A stretch of 64,000 nucleotides of DNA, taken from the NCBI GenBank assembly GCA_030998225.1, contig JAPYXD010000738.1, positions 1,550,001 through 1,614,000 of the forward strand. Reading direction: 5' to 3'. Source of the stretch: Diplolepis rosae. Taxonomy: Eukaryota; Arthropoda; Insecta; Hymenoptera; Diplolepididae. This document shows, piece after piece, positions 43,777-56,063 of the stretch (positions within the stretch are counted from its first letter, which is position 1; each line of letters opens with the position of its first letter). The notes beneath the pieces were generated by a model. It did no database searches. It was not told the origin of the DNA and saw only the letters and a program-made list of their open reading frames with translations. Position numbers and translations under genes: made by a program.

Positions 43777-45052
43777 AAAATAAACACTAAAAAAATTACA
43801 AAATAATGTTTTTAACATTTTTCTAAACTTAAATTTTCATATTAATTTTAATTTTCTTATTTAAAATTATGAATGTGTTATAAAATACGATTTTTTATCG
43901 TTCATTAAAAGAAAACTGTTAATAAAAGTTCCGAATATTAATTTGACATGATTATTTATATGCTTAATGACTGAGCATAATTTATGATTTTTGTGCTTCG
44001 TTCTGTATTGATTGTGGTTGATATTGCAGTTCCTTAGTTAAAATTAAATATTGCAGAATATAATTAGTTTATTCATTAAAGAATGCAAATATAATGTATT
44101 TTTCATTGCAGGATTCTTTATTTTATGTTTGAACATTTATTCTTATTTCAATTAATTTGTTCATTTCTGTCAACAATCCGAATCAATGAAAAATAATTAG
44201 ACCTCGGAATGATCAAAATCGAATTTTTTATTCATCAAATTCATTCTCATTTATTCGAATTGTTGACAGAGTTCGGATACACTGAGAGAAATTTTGGGTT
44301 TCACAAACCAAAGTTTTTTTGTTAAAATTGTCTTTACAAAAAATGTTAAAGTTGTCATGACAATCATGGTAGTGGCTGTTATACTTTGGGAAAGTGTTTA
44401 CTCCAACTGCAAGGAACGTTACTGAGACCACAATTCTGGTAGGCCGAGTGGCAGAAACTTGATTAATGTGTTCGGGGTAACAGCTTTTATGTACTTGAAA
44501 TACCGTAAGAGCTGCGGTTATAGGAACCAAAGTCCATCGTAAAGCCGCGCATAGAGTTTAATTAAAATGACCAAGTACAGATATTATCAAATTGCTTTAT
44601 TTATAGAATCTACATTATTTCATGGAAATTCATCTTTATTTTTGTAAGTTTTCTGCATAAAAACCAGAATCACTAGGTTATGATCATTTTCTAAGATTAA
44701 TTTGTAATTAATTCTCTATGGACAGTAAATACCCAGCCAAAATTATTTTTGAGGTTATAGGTATGGTTCTCCTAGTTATCAAAATACGAATTCAATTTCA
44801 TTACAAAAAATAAAGTTTCACCGAAAACCCTATCTGGGGTCCTTTCTAGGGACTTTAAAAATATTCAGTTTGCGGAAATGTAGTGAGTTTTGAAATCGTT
44901 AGTGTTGTAGCACTGATGTTACGGCAAAAACAAATGCAAAAGCGGCAAAGCCAGCCGTCAATTCTAATAGCCAAATGGAAAAAATGGAACAATTAATAAG
45001 GTAAGAGCCAATTAATATTTATATGGATAAATGAGTTTAAAAATTATGTCTC

Positions 45053-45363
45053 TAATAGCGTTTTCTACTGGTAGCACCAGTTATTGCACTCGGTGCAAGA
45101 ATTTTTTTGCAAAAATAATTATTTATTTGTGGTTATTTTGAATGCCTGAAAAAAACCAAAAACTTTACCAAAAAAAAAGTTTCACACTTTGTTACACTCA
45201 TTCCATTCTTTTACACGGTCTTAAGAAGGTGGTGTAAAGAACTTTTCAGATATTTTATTGGTTATTTCTAGGCTCCCAGCATAACCAAAAATAAAAAATT
45301 ACGGTTTCAAAAAATTCTTATTCCGAGTGCAAGAATTGGTGCTGCCAGTGGAAAATGCTATAA
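45053..45363. mobile_element. MITE-like element with about 40-bp TIRs
   Basis: The left end TAATAGCGTTTTCTACTGGT...TTGCACTCGG and right end complement (TTATAGCATTTTCCACTGGC...) are inverted copies. The total is 311 bp, without coding. It is nested in the P-like transposon upstream of the THAP frame. Confidence 0.75.
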
Positions 45364-45761
45364 ATGCAATAAAAGTAGGGCGATACATTTTGTAGTAAAG
45401 GTTTTATCGGTTATAAATTATTATAAATTTAATCCACTTAAAAACAGGAAAATATAATATATCGAGAATAAAAGCTGTTAAAAGTGAAGAATTTAAAAAA
45501 TTTTTAAATGTGATTTGTTGGTGTCTGAGTGTATATTGTCGTATTTCAAACTGCTTTAATGTAGACTTCTAATATACACTGTTTTATTCACAAGTTTTTC
45601 AGAATGAAATAGGACCGATGATAAATCCGACCTTGGTCGGTTATAGTTCCCAAGAACCGTTAGCTATACCGATACTTAGCGACATGAAAAACCAAACTGC
45701 GGTAAATAAAAGCTGTTTTCATTCTTGAAAGATGTACCGCCTTCTCCGGAGACGAAAAAGT

Positions 45762-46123
45762 AGAACGGATTGCCTGCTGACAGGCGACGCACCAAAAATA
45801 ATAATCTTAATTTAAAAAAGTGCGTTAAACGGAGTGCTTCTGCGAAAATAAGGACACAGAGTTTGAATTCGTTTCGATAAACAGAAAAAATTAGTTATGT
45901 GGACAAAAATAGTAAATAAAATCTCTGTGTTAAATAACGTTGTTACCGACCGCAAATAACGTTTTTAACGCAATATTTTTATTTACTATTTTTGTCCACA
46001 TAACTAATTTTTTCTGTTTATCGAAACGAATTCAAACTCTGTGTCTTTATTTTCGTTTTACGTACTTTTTAAATTAAAATTATTATTTTTGGTGCGTCGC
46101 CTATCAGCAGGCAATTCATTCTG
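45762..46123. repeat. Palindromic element (arms ~155 bp, loop 54 bp)
   Basis: The arms 45762-45921 and 45976-46123 are inverted copies with few differences and one 15-base gap. The outer ends read AGAACGGATTGCCTGCTGAC and its near complement. It stands 300 bp before the THAP start codon. It may be a foldback element or part of the P-like promoter region. Confidence 0.8.
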
Positions 46124-46430
46124 TTTTTACATTGTTTGGAGAACACACGGTATATTTTTAAACAGCATAACAATTGTACTAATACTATGTATTAATTTAC
46201 AGATCGTCGAAAGGTTGTCGAAAATTCCCTCCGAAAAATGGCTTAATTTTACAATATATATCAAATAGTTTGTAGTCCGACGGTGAGCCCTAATAGGACT
46301 CCCTTGACGCTCAGGGAGTGTCTTCTTAAAAAGTGATATTATTGGATCTAGTCGTAGCGTACAACACTATGTACAACTAATAGCTTTATTGAAACATTAG
46401 TCTTAAATTTGTCACTCGCATGGGTTGAAA

Positions 46431-47501
46431 ATGGAATCGAAAATCGGAACGCTTCGATATTCGTGCAAATTTCCAAACTGCAATTGCAGGTATTATTCTC
46501 CGGTAACTGATCCCTCTTATAAAAACAAACGTTTTCACACTTTCCCTAAGCAGAAAAGTTTAAGGAAAAAATGGAATCAAGTGTGTAATATTGAGGAAGA
46601 AACTAATGTTGACCATATGTATATCTGTTGTGATCACTTCCTCAATTTACATTATAGAGATCGGAATTGTGTCAGGTTAACTTGGGATGCTGCACCTTGC
46701 TTCACTGAGAAAAATGTTGAGCTTGACGTTACTTTGTCTACTGGCGGAAAAAACGAAAACAGTATAATTCTTCAAAATGAAATTGAAAATATGAACTGGG
46801 ATGAGCAAAATCTTGATCTTAGTGCAAATTTAAGCGCAGTACAATCAGTTGAAATTGGAACATCTGCAACAGTGGAAATTGTAACCTATGAAAATGTAGG
46901 CGCAGTAGAATCAGTTCAAATTGAAACACCTGAAACAGTAGAAATTGAAACTTCCGGAAGGGTACAAAATCTAAATTTAAATATAAATTCCATTCATTCA
47001 GACAGGAAAGATGATCAAAATCTTTACAGATGTGCATCGGTACAAAATCACAATTCTGATTTGAATTCTATTATTCAGCAAAATGAAACTGAAATTGATA
47101 ATATTTTGAATGAGCATTCTTACTGTGCTGCACCTACAGACCGATACGACCCTTTCGAAGGCCAACCTGCTTTATTAGAAGACGTTAAAGAAATCTTGTC
47201 CATTTCTGAGCAGCCAGTAGATGATACTAAGATTCTTAATGATATTTCTAGTAAAGAAAATGTATTTCCAGTGCATATTAAACGTAAAAGGAATGCGAGA
47301 AATTTAAATAGCTTCATAAGTGAAAGTGGTGCATCGAAATCGAACCGTACACCTCGCGAAGAAGCAATGTATAAAATTCATCGGAAAGTAACTGCAAAAT
47401 TATGCAAATTGCAAGAAAAATTAAAAAATCAAAGAAATGTAGTTCAGCATCTTGAATACTTGCACAATCAACATTTATTTGCGGCTATTGAAAAGATTTA
47501 A
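46431..47501 (+). CDS. THAP-domain protein, N-terminal part of the P-like transposase
   Basis: ATG at 46431 opens a 356-codon frame; a TTG two codons earlier is in frame but unlikely. Residues 12-70 form a THAP (C2CH) zinc finger: C12 and C17, the FHTFPK motif at 35-40, W48, then ICCDHF with C66 and H69. In P elements the THAP domain binds the subterminal sites. A long acidic, repeat-containing linker follows, then a coiled coil (about 305-356, KVTAKLCKLQEKLKN, VVQHLEYLHNQ), as in P transposase, which dimerises there. The frame stops at 47501. The transposase continues in the -1 frame, and the sequences join smoothly at GAAAAGATTTAAAC. Confidence 0.85.
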   Translation: MESKIGTLRYSCKFPNCNCRYYSPVTDPSYKNKRFHTFPKQKSLRKKWNQVCNIEEETNVDHMYICCDHFLNLHYRDRNCVRLTWDAAPCFTEKNVELDVTLSTGGKNENSIILQNEIENMNWDEQNLDLSANLSAVQSVEIGTSATVEIVTYENVGAVESVQIETPETVEIETSGRVQNLNLNINSIHSDRKDDQNLYRCASVQNHNSDLNSIIQQNETEIDNILNEHSYCAAPTDRYDPFEGQPALLEDVKEILSISEQPVDDTKILNDISSKENVFPVHIKRKRNARNLNSFISESGASKSNRTPREEAMYKIHRKVTAKLCKLQEKLKNQRNVVQHLEYLHNQHLFAAIEKI

Positions 47502-50107
47502 ACGAGATAACAAAAAATTTCATCCATTCGCAATTAAGAAACTGCTCTCAAAAACCGCCAGCCAGAAGGTGGACTGTTAATGACAAAATATTTGCTCTAT
47601 CTATTTTTAAGCGAAGTCCGAAATTGTACAGACACTTATGCTCGATTTTTATCTTGCCATCAACCAGATTATTGAAAGCTATCTCTGCTAAAATACCTTT
47701 TGAACCCGGTATTAATATAGCCGTCGTGCAAGAATTAAAACGGAAATGTAAATGTTTAAAAAAATTAGATCGAAATTGTGTACTTCTAATGGACGAAGCA
47801 CAGTTAGCTGCCGAGTTATCATATGAATCTCACAACCAAAAAATAATTGGATTTGAAGATCTTGGTCATTTAGGTCGAAGTATCGGTCAAGCAAATCATG
47901 CTTTAGTGTTTATGGTCCGAGGTGTTAGAAAAAAATGGAAACAAGTAGTTGCGTATTATTTTACGAAAAACACAATATCTACAGATAGCTTAAAAGCCTT
48001 GATTGTTAAAATAATATCTGAGCTGCAAGAGTGCGGTTTTAATGTTATGAGTACTGTTTGCGATCAAGGGCCCACTAATAAAGCTGCTGTACATCAATTA
48101 TGTGATGAAACTGCTAAAATACTTGAAGACGAAAAAATTGCAAACGTTAACTCAGCCTCGGACTCTTCTGAAAATGTAGAATTGCTACAAAAATCGGAAG
48201 TTTCTTTTTTCCTTGTCAATGAACAGCCCGTGGTATTAATATTTGATGTTCCACATCTGTTGAAATGCTTACGAAATGCGATGCTTAAGTGTGACGTAGT
48301 TTTTGACACTGACAAAGTAGCTAAATTTGAATATATTCAGACCGTTTTTGAACTTGATCAAAGAAAAGAATTTAAAACTCTCAAAAATTTAGAAAAAGAA
48401 TATTTCGATTTTAAACAATCGTGGGTTAAAATGAAAGTACGAATTGCTGCTGCTCAGTTAAGCAGCTCAGTTGCAAGCGAGATTAATACGTATGTTAGGC
48501 ATGGAAAACTCCCAGCAGAGGCAATCTTTACGTCTGAATTTATTCACCTCATTGACACCTTATTCGATTATTTAAATGGTTCAACTATTAAGCCGGACAA
48601 TATAAACAAAAAATTGCGATGTTCGGTATCTAATCAAACTTTTCATGTACAATTTTGGACTGATATGATAGACCATATATCCAAATGGCGTTTTTTAGAA
48701 AATGGTAAAGACGTGACGAACCGATTTCACTTTATACAAGGTTGGCTAATCACTATAAGATCAATGATTCATATTTGGACCAATGTCAATAGACTTGGGT
48801 TTTCCCATCTAAATCCACGTAATTTTAATCAAGATCCACTGGAAAATTTGTTTTGTCTTGTTAGACAACATTCAACTGACCGATCCCCCACGTGTCAACA
48901 TTTCACTGGAATTTTGAAAACAGTTGTACTCACAAATTTAAGTTTACCAGAAAGCAAGGGAAACTGTGAAAATGACGATTGTTCTACATTAGGATCATTA
49001 AGACACTTTGTAGAATCCGATACGACAGATGAAGATACCCTCAGTCCGAATATTGAGGAAGATCAAACTCAAGTAATACAACTAAACAGTGTGCAGGGAG
49101 AAAATAAAGAAGGTTTAGGACTTGAAGAGTTTGCTAATTCATTGCTAATAGATCTACCAATTAAAAACTGCATCAGTTGCAAATCTAGTTTATTTTCGTT
49201 TGTACCAACTGTTCAAGATATTTTACTTCAAAATTGCGACACTGATTATTCTTCGACAAATGCGAGTGACAAAGTTAAAGTACTAATTAAGAACATAAGC
49301 GATAAATTGAAATCTTTCCTCGATATAAGGGGGCACGTTTACCCAATCGAAGATATTTTCATATCTGCTTTCAGAAAAGAAATAACTAATGACATCACTT
49401 TTTGTTGTGAACATTTACCGGAAAACTTGGTCATTAACAAATGCGTTAAACAAATAATTTACGATTATATTCAATCAAAAAAACCGAAAAATATTCCAAA
49501 AGAACATAAGAAAAGTGCTAAACAGCTAAATAAAATGCAAGTGTTCGCCAAAAGTTCATTAAGTCACGTTCAAAAGACAAAATTTGATTGCAGAAATAAA
49601 AACGATACAAATCTTAAAATAGAATCCAATACAAAAGAATCGCGGCCTGCTAAACCTCACATTAATTCTATAAAAATAGGAAATGTTAGTGCAGAATATA
49701 TACAGCAACTTAAAAGCTATGCGAATCCAAATTCTTCTATTCAACCAAAAATTACTAAACTTCGTTATGATAGTATTCCAAATTCTTATGTAAAACGCAA
49801 AGTATTAAGTCTTCGCAATGATAGTATTGAAGTTAAAAGAAGAGCGAATAAAATCTCAAAAGAAAATATTGATTCGATTGATATTGAAAAAAAATGTAAA
49901 AAAAGAAAAATAGTTCAATTCTCAAATGAAAACCACGAAAACCTCGTTGAAGTACAGACGCATAATATTCAAAGCAAGGTAAAACCGATAAATCGGTCAC
50001 GAAGTAGAAAACAAAAAATTATTTTTCTTCAAGACGAAAATTTGTCTTTCCCGCAGGTTGAAAACGAATCTTCGATCAATTTAAAATCTGAATTTAAAAG
50101 ATTTTGA
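47489..50107 (+). CDS. P-type transposase, catalytic part
   Basis: The frame opens after a TGA at about 47486 and runs to 50107; the first methionine at 47624 is not the biological start. The homology begins with the ARRWTVNDKIFALSIFKRSP block. Numbered from Met47624, the RNase-H-fold triad is Asp57 (LLMDEAQ), Asp147 (TVCDQGPTN) and Glu407 (NQDPLENLF). Between them lie the GTP-binding insertion region and FDVPHLLKCLRN. A long Lys/Asn-rich tail of about 300 residues is unusual for the family. In P elements the enzyme cuts and inserts DNA with GTP as cofactor. No internal stops are present. The only break is the -1 shift from the THAP frame, which could be a mutation, a sequencing slip or a frameshift site. 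Confidence 0.85.
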
Positions 50108-50997
50108 TGTTGATAATTGTAAACATTATTTTTTAATGACATTGGGTTGAAAATTCAATTAGATATATGTACTGTTCAGATTCTACTTATTCTTAATAAA
50201 TGTTTTATGCTCCAAAGAGCTTGTTATCACGTTCGTTCAAAACGATGTTAATTATAAGCATTTATAAAAATTGGTTCAACAAAGCCACATGTTCTTCTAA
50301 TAAATCTATTTATTGTTCCGTTCCATAATTTAAAACAATGTTTCTTTAGGATGCGTTAGACAATATTGTATATTTTAAGAAAACATTTTTAAAAATTTCT
50401 GTGATATATGTCGAATAAAAACCCATGCTCAGAATCTTTGTTTATTGATTTTTAAAATTATTTTTATCAAATTCTATTTACCAATAACGTTGGCAATAAT
50501 TTATAATGCCATTTATTGATATTATTGTGTACTTCAATGTATGTAATAATTTCAATAAACGGTTTTTTAAATTATTGACATTAATAATAAGTACAATATT
50601 TCAAATTCAAATATCCCGCTCACACGCCTGCTTGCGATGTTAGTTCCCCCAGGCCTCACATGTTGTGCACATGTCGCTCCATAACCGGCCATATTGAAAA
50701 TATTTGTTTCCAATTTTTAACATGCAGCATCACCCCCGTGGCTGCGGTTGTAGTCACCAAAGGAGCTTGGCAGTACATATAAAGAAAATGTATGTGTACT
50801 AACCGTTGGGGTACGTATAAAGCTGATTCTAATCATCAACTTTGGTCACAGCAACCGAAAACACAAAAAAGTCCAAATTACTGTCATGATAACTATAAAA
50901 GTAGTAGCCTCCCTGAACTTTTTTGGTTAAGGCAACTACTGTATAACAAATTGATGTGCTATGTACACAGGAACCAAAGCCGATTTCTCCCAGTGTA

Positions 50998-52790
50998 CAT
51001 TTGAATTGCGTCTAATCGGCACTTTAAATTTATTTTGATTCGTTCTGCATCAGACAGGATCCATAACGCTTTTAGGATTGGTTTGGAATAAGTCCGAATT
51101 GTTCGGGAACAGATATCGAAAGGCCTCGGAATAGCTTCGACTCCTTTGGTTGAATTTTATTCTTATACTTCTGTCAGGGTCCACACATGGTTTTCGGGTA
51201 AAATTCCAGGTAAGATGTATTAAATGAGGCATTCTGAGCAGATTTACGGAATGACTATAATTTGGGAGTCGGCATAACAAATGTAGTCTGAAAGATCCTA
51301 CAAGGATTTCCGAAAGCGTTTGTATATTTGTTTTCACTAAGGAATATTTAAAGAGGAATTTCAGATAGGCTTTAGTGTGGGGTTTTATAAAGGAAAATAT
51401 ATGGGATATAACACAGAGGAAACTTCATAAAATCCCATGTGGAATTCCATATAGTTTCCCGTATGAGTTCCTGTATAAGTTCCTATATGGTATCTATCCT
51501 CTCCTAATTCCTGTTCCAATTACATATACGATTTCATGTAGGATCCTATATGGGATCCTATATAAGGATTTTCAGTAGGGTTTTCATCCTCTCTAACATT
51601 CACGAAATGTAAAAGTTGAAATTTAGGGAAACAAAAAGTTATGAAAATTCAAAGTATTCTCGTGCCTAAAAAGCGGATCCTACAAATTGTGAAAATTAAT
51701 TATTAAAAACAAAATAGAAAATACGTAACTTAGAAATACATCAAAAGTATTTTTATGTTTCTTTTATGAATGATTTCACGAATTTTAATTTTTACAACTT
51801 TGTTTCCCTAAATTTCAACTTTCACAGCATCCAGGTAAAAATAATTACAGTTTCTTTCATGTACATCGGATATTTTCCGTAGATCTACCTTTGTGACAGA
51901 TGAACAAAAGTTTTGGAAAGTTCATTGCTTTAGGTGTTATTAAAAAATGGTAAAAACTATGAAATTTGGACTTTTTTGCATTATTTTTGTCAATGCTGCA
52001 CAAAAACACTTCGTTTTTAGGTCACTAAATGCAAAATTTCATTACTTCTGACGTGATTCCTAGAAATGTAATTTATCTGATCTATTACCAAAGTTATGAG
52101 CATTAAGGACATGTGATATTTGAGAAGAGTAGCAAGTTCATATGAATAACTTGGTTCAGTTTCTACATGTTTGTGTGCAAAGTACATAAAATGTTGTTTC
52201 CAAAATTTCGTGTATGTTAGAGAGGATGAAAAGGGACGTAGATAGACTACTTTTGGTTTCGACAATTAAAATTTTTTTTTTTATATTCTATTTTCTTTTA
52301 TTATTCATAATGATTTCCAACTAATTACAACTCTCATCAACTTCGTTTCTTGTTCAGAATTCTTCATTTTTTTTCCATTCTTTAACTTAATTTTGCCTCA
52401 AAAAAATAATATAAATGCAGTGATATGTAGAGAATTAAATATAAAAATTTTAAATAAGTTATTGTTCCATACCATAAAGGAATAAAAGAGATATTAATGT
52501 TTAAATATTAATATCAGCTGAATGTTTCAAAATAGATTTTGTACGAGATTAATATGAATAATAAGGGGAAAATTTAATTTAAAATATTCAAATAATATTA
52601 ATATTTAAAGTCTGATCTCTTTTATTTGCTTATGGCATTGAATAATCTATTTTCAAAAATTTTATATTAAATTCTTCGTATGTTACTGTGAATTTTCAGG
52701 GAGTGATGGTTTTTAGCGCCGCGTGTGACGATTCGGCAAACTAACCTAGGAATTCAATTTAAGACACTGACGGGGTCAAATTAGAATCGT
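50998..52790. other. No gene supported; inverted repeats
   Basis: The region holds an inverted pair: 51601-51655 matches the complement of 51770-51826 ('AAAGTTGAAATTTAGGGAAAC'). An outer pair also occurs: TTTTCATCCTCTCTAACAT at about 51583, with its complement at about 52215. A run of 'TATGGGATCCTATATAAGG'-type words lies at 51390-51560. These look like a decayed foldback element. Confidence 0.5.
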
Positions 52791-52831
52791 GAAACACGGG
52801 CTGATGCATACCCCTGGTTTTATGATTTAAT

Positions 52832-53290
52832 ATGGACATAAATCTTTTCATTTATGAAAACGATACTGCGCAAGCGCGAAATATCCACAGTACTTCCGAC
52901 AGTTTCAAGCTATTTCTACCGATAAAGTACATCGGCAAGGTAAATATTTACGGGAAAAAAATGTCTGACATACCTGGAGAAAATCTTTTTAAAAGGAGAA
53001 AGGTTGGTACAGATAAAAAGTGCTGTTTTGCAAATTGTAGAAGTAACAGCCAATACAAGTCGCACATAGAATGTACTTATTATTTTATTTCATTTCCAAA
53101 ACCGTGTTTGGAATTTCGAAAAGGTAATATTCCAGATGATTCGTTGAAAAAACATATTGAAAATTTTGCGGGGTGCAAAAATGTGATATGTGGGTGAGGT
53201 TATGTGCGCGTGAGGACGAGTACTTTTGTAGTATAAAGAATTTCAAGAAAGATACATATATATTTGCTGTGAAAGTAATTTTTTTCCATT
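52832..53290 (+). pseudogene. Degenerate THAP-domain fragment
   Basis: A 121-codon frame (52832-53197) contains KKCCFANCRSNSQ, the cysteine pair of a THAP finger, and FISFPKP, the F-x-x-F-P motif. A one-base shift near 53185 brings in WVRLCAREDEYFCSIKNFKK, which holds the conserved Trp. A second shift, in the TA-rich stretch near 53262, brings in ICCESNFF. There the zinc His (C-x2-H) is Asn. The domain is thus complete in order but broken. The N-terminal 45 codons before MSDIPGENLFKRRK are probably not part of the gene. No transposase follows. Confidence 0.55.
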
Positions 53291-53698
53291 TTATATTTTG
53301 TATGTTATAGAATTAATTAAATTATCTGCGGACTATAGAAATGTAATAGAGACAGAGAATAATAATTTCATATTTAGATTTACTATGATCTATTCATTAT
53401 AAAGAATTGTTTACCATTTAAAAAAAATTTATTTGTATAAATGCATTTACTATTTTACAGTATAGAATTTTAAGATTGGGAAAGTCATTACCGAATAATT
53501 CATGACAAGTAGCTGTCAAGAAATCACTTATTTATAAACATTATGCAATATAAATTCAGCGATTTCTTATTTTTTATACTTTCAAATTAAAAACAAAATT
53601 AATTTTTTTACATCACTCTTTTCATTGACAGAAACAGTTTTATATGAAAGTACAATTTTTCTATGCATTTCTCAATATCACTGATCTAAATATAACCT

Positions 53699-53878
53699 TC
53701 ATACTACATACCGGTCAACAAGTTGTTGCTTTTTTCCTTTAATGGACTGTTTTCTACATTTCAACCATTTTTTTAATTCATAAATGGTATTCTTCTCCAC
53801 CTTTTTGTATGAAAATTCTGCACCATGAACGACTTTTTCAGTTAATTTTACTGAAAATTTTGTTATTATTGTGTACAT
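53699..53878 (-). pseudogene. SAP-like exon fragment
   Basis: A 59-codon frame from ATG 53878 reads a short N terminus, then KNTIYELKKWLKCRKQSIKGKKQQLVDR. The L-K-x-W-L-x2-R ... G-K-K-x2-L-V-x-R spacing is that of a SAP motif, a DNA-binding helix pair. A splice donor CCG|GTATGT follows at once (about 53711), so it may be a first exon. No next exon was found. It may belong to a retained transposon gene. Confidence 0.4.
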
Positions 53879-53899
53879 TTTTCCTAAAATGAGCTCGAA

Positions 53900-55140
53900 A
53901 CACTAAAATGCGCGGGCAGCATCATGGTGCCGTCTAAGATTCCGCTCTTAAATGAAAAGGTCTATTTGTCGACAATTTATATTGGGGACCATTACCGAAG
54001 GCCTTAGGCCTTGTATATCTATATATTATATCTATATCTATATCTTATATGTTCTATATCACTTTACGTGATAGATCTTCGGAACTCCAACCCAACGGAT
54101 GCAAGTTGTGGGGCTGCAACGCTCTTTCAGTAATTACAGCCAGTGAGTGCGGATAAGGATGGGGACTGTACAATCCCTTCCAAGACGGTGTTCGAATTGG
54201 GGAAGTACATTACGAAGCAAATACTTCCACTATAAGATGAAAAGAGGCGGACGTTTGCCAAAAATATTATAAACCAAGATGCGGTGCAGGCCTAGATCCC
54301 CGCGAAGATTGTAGACGGCGCGTCCATCGAAAATGTTCAGGTCCCCCCGTACACCTCTACCCGCCGATTTGGTCAATCGAAATAGTACGCCAACTAAACC
54401 TTAAGAGCGCTGTCCACAACTCTCCCCGTACCCCTGAATCCTGCCGAATACCAGAAAGCTTACATTTTCTTAATCTGTATAAATTGAAAATGTTCAAGTC
54501 CAACGATATACCATAGCGCAAGATATTATATTGAACATTTGGGCGTATAATATGATGAGTTTGATTTTGAATTTTCTATTGATTTTAATATCAGAAGTTT
54601 ATTGGTAATCATAAAACATTAATTGATCATAATGTTAAATTATAATAAACAATTAAATTTTAATTAATAAATAAATTTAAATAAATTTTAATTTTAATAA
54701 ATTAATATAAATAATATTGAAACATATATCCACATTAGACTCTCTTTCTACAAAGCTGAATTTTGGAATTACAAAAAAAAATAATAACAGATGCTTTCCA
54801 TCTCAATTCAACCCGTAACTGTTATATAACATGTAAGTAACTGTTACGTAACAAATTGTAACACGTTACATAGCGTGTGACTTACATGTGAGTCACCTGT
54901 GACGCACAATGTCACACACTGTGTGATGAATTAGTTCTATTACAGCCATTACTATTTAAATAGTATGTAACGGAGATATGTTAAACAGATATACGATGAT
55001 AAAATAGGGCATGTGAAATTTTACCCTAAGAGCAATTTGGTTTACACAAGTTATTAGCCACAATTTTTCATTTTTCCAACTATTATTGATGTCGGTATTC
55101 GGAAAATTAAAATATCTATATATAATATTACATGATTGTT
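53900..55140. other. No gene supported; GC-richer island and palindromic cluster
   Basis: From about 54060 to 54490 the sequence has clearly higher GC and unique-looking text, but no frame above 60 codons. It could be a decayed non-LTR element tail. At 54829-54925 many words of the form GTnAC, GTAAC and GTCAC occur in both orientations. Confidence 0.45.
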
Positions 55141-55431
55141 ACATATCTGATAATAACGTTCATTGTACACATCTTACAGAGAAGCACTACACAGTGATGC
55201 CGTCATAGCACACTTACGTAACACTGCAAAGAAAGTGTTATAGATCATTCGCGTAACCAAGTTACAGAATCAAAGTTACAGTATTGTCACATAAAAATTA
55301 TGTCGCTCAGAATGCTTTCTGTATAGTCTAGACTGAGTCTCGCATTAATTAATTCTTTACTAGTGATAATCTTAGGTAGTTGTATCAATTGTTCCTTCAG
55401 TTATTTTAAATCGTTGTAATCGTATTTAATT

Positions 55432-56058
55432 TCATAGGTCACATTTAACCATTCTGTGTGTTAATGTCATAGTCGAGCTTAGGTATAATATGTCATATTC
55501 ATTATAAACTTTACATTTTTCTCCCTCCAGCTTTTTAGGTGTTAAAATTTCTTCGTGTTTTACAAATGCTTCGCATGCTATATCTAAATTCATAAGTTGT
55601 AATGGTATTATGAAATATCCGTATTGTATAGGGATGAACGTTTCGCGTTGTAATGAAAATGAAGAATTGTGACATTTAGCTTTTGTCGTTTTTCTTAATA
55701 ATGTAGCTTCACAAGAATTGCTATCTCTTATTATTATATTAGGTTGTTTTCTTTTACAAATTTTGTATTCAGATATTGATTTACAAGTCATCTGTTTTAG
55801 TCTTTGTATTTGATTATATGTATGGCCATGTTCAGGAATTAAGGAGAAATAGATTTTTTGGTATAAGTGTGGTATTGGGATCAAATGTAATGACGTTCCC
55901 TCTTCTTTTTCTAATATCGGAATCTCTAGTATGTAAGTAAAGAGTCCTCCTATGACGGCTACTGATAATGTACTTGTATCGAATATGTGTTGATAATTTT
56001 CTTCAGTATCATCAAAGTGGTATCTTTTTCTCTGGTTGTTTTCGAGTTATTTAGTTTT
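55432..56058 (-). pseudogene. env: Env, C-terminal part (F1-like subunit)
   Basis: This minus frame continues the env after a break near 56050 and is open to the stop at 55432. It holds the conserved hydrophobic strand region before IPHLYQK, then cysteine-containing segments, as in the ectodomain of errantivirus fusion proteins. No strong membrane anchor is visible before the stop, so the transmembrane end seems missing or shifted out of frame. In insects such proteins are related to baculovirus F proteins and allow spread between cells. This copy is not functional as it stands. Confidence 0.7.
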
Positions 56059-56063
56059 TTCTT

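Larger units (their letters stand above)
44278..50997 (+). mobile_element. P-like DNA transposon, near-complete (6.7 kb)
   Basis: The ends TACACTGAGAGAAAT (44278-44292) and ATTTCTCCCAGTGTA (50983-50997) are inverted (14 of 15). The outer 550 and 260 bp match the ends of the derivative at 36348-37307. Inside are a THAP-domain frame and a P-type transposase frame with its catalytic residues. No 8-bp target duplication is visible. A MITE-like element (45053-45363) and a palindrome (45762-46123) are nested in the 5' part. Confidence 0.75.

Noticed and set aside
46819..47317. Antisense frames over the THAP protein linker
   Set aside because: Shadow frames of a repeat-rich acidic linker.
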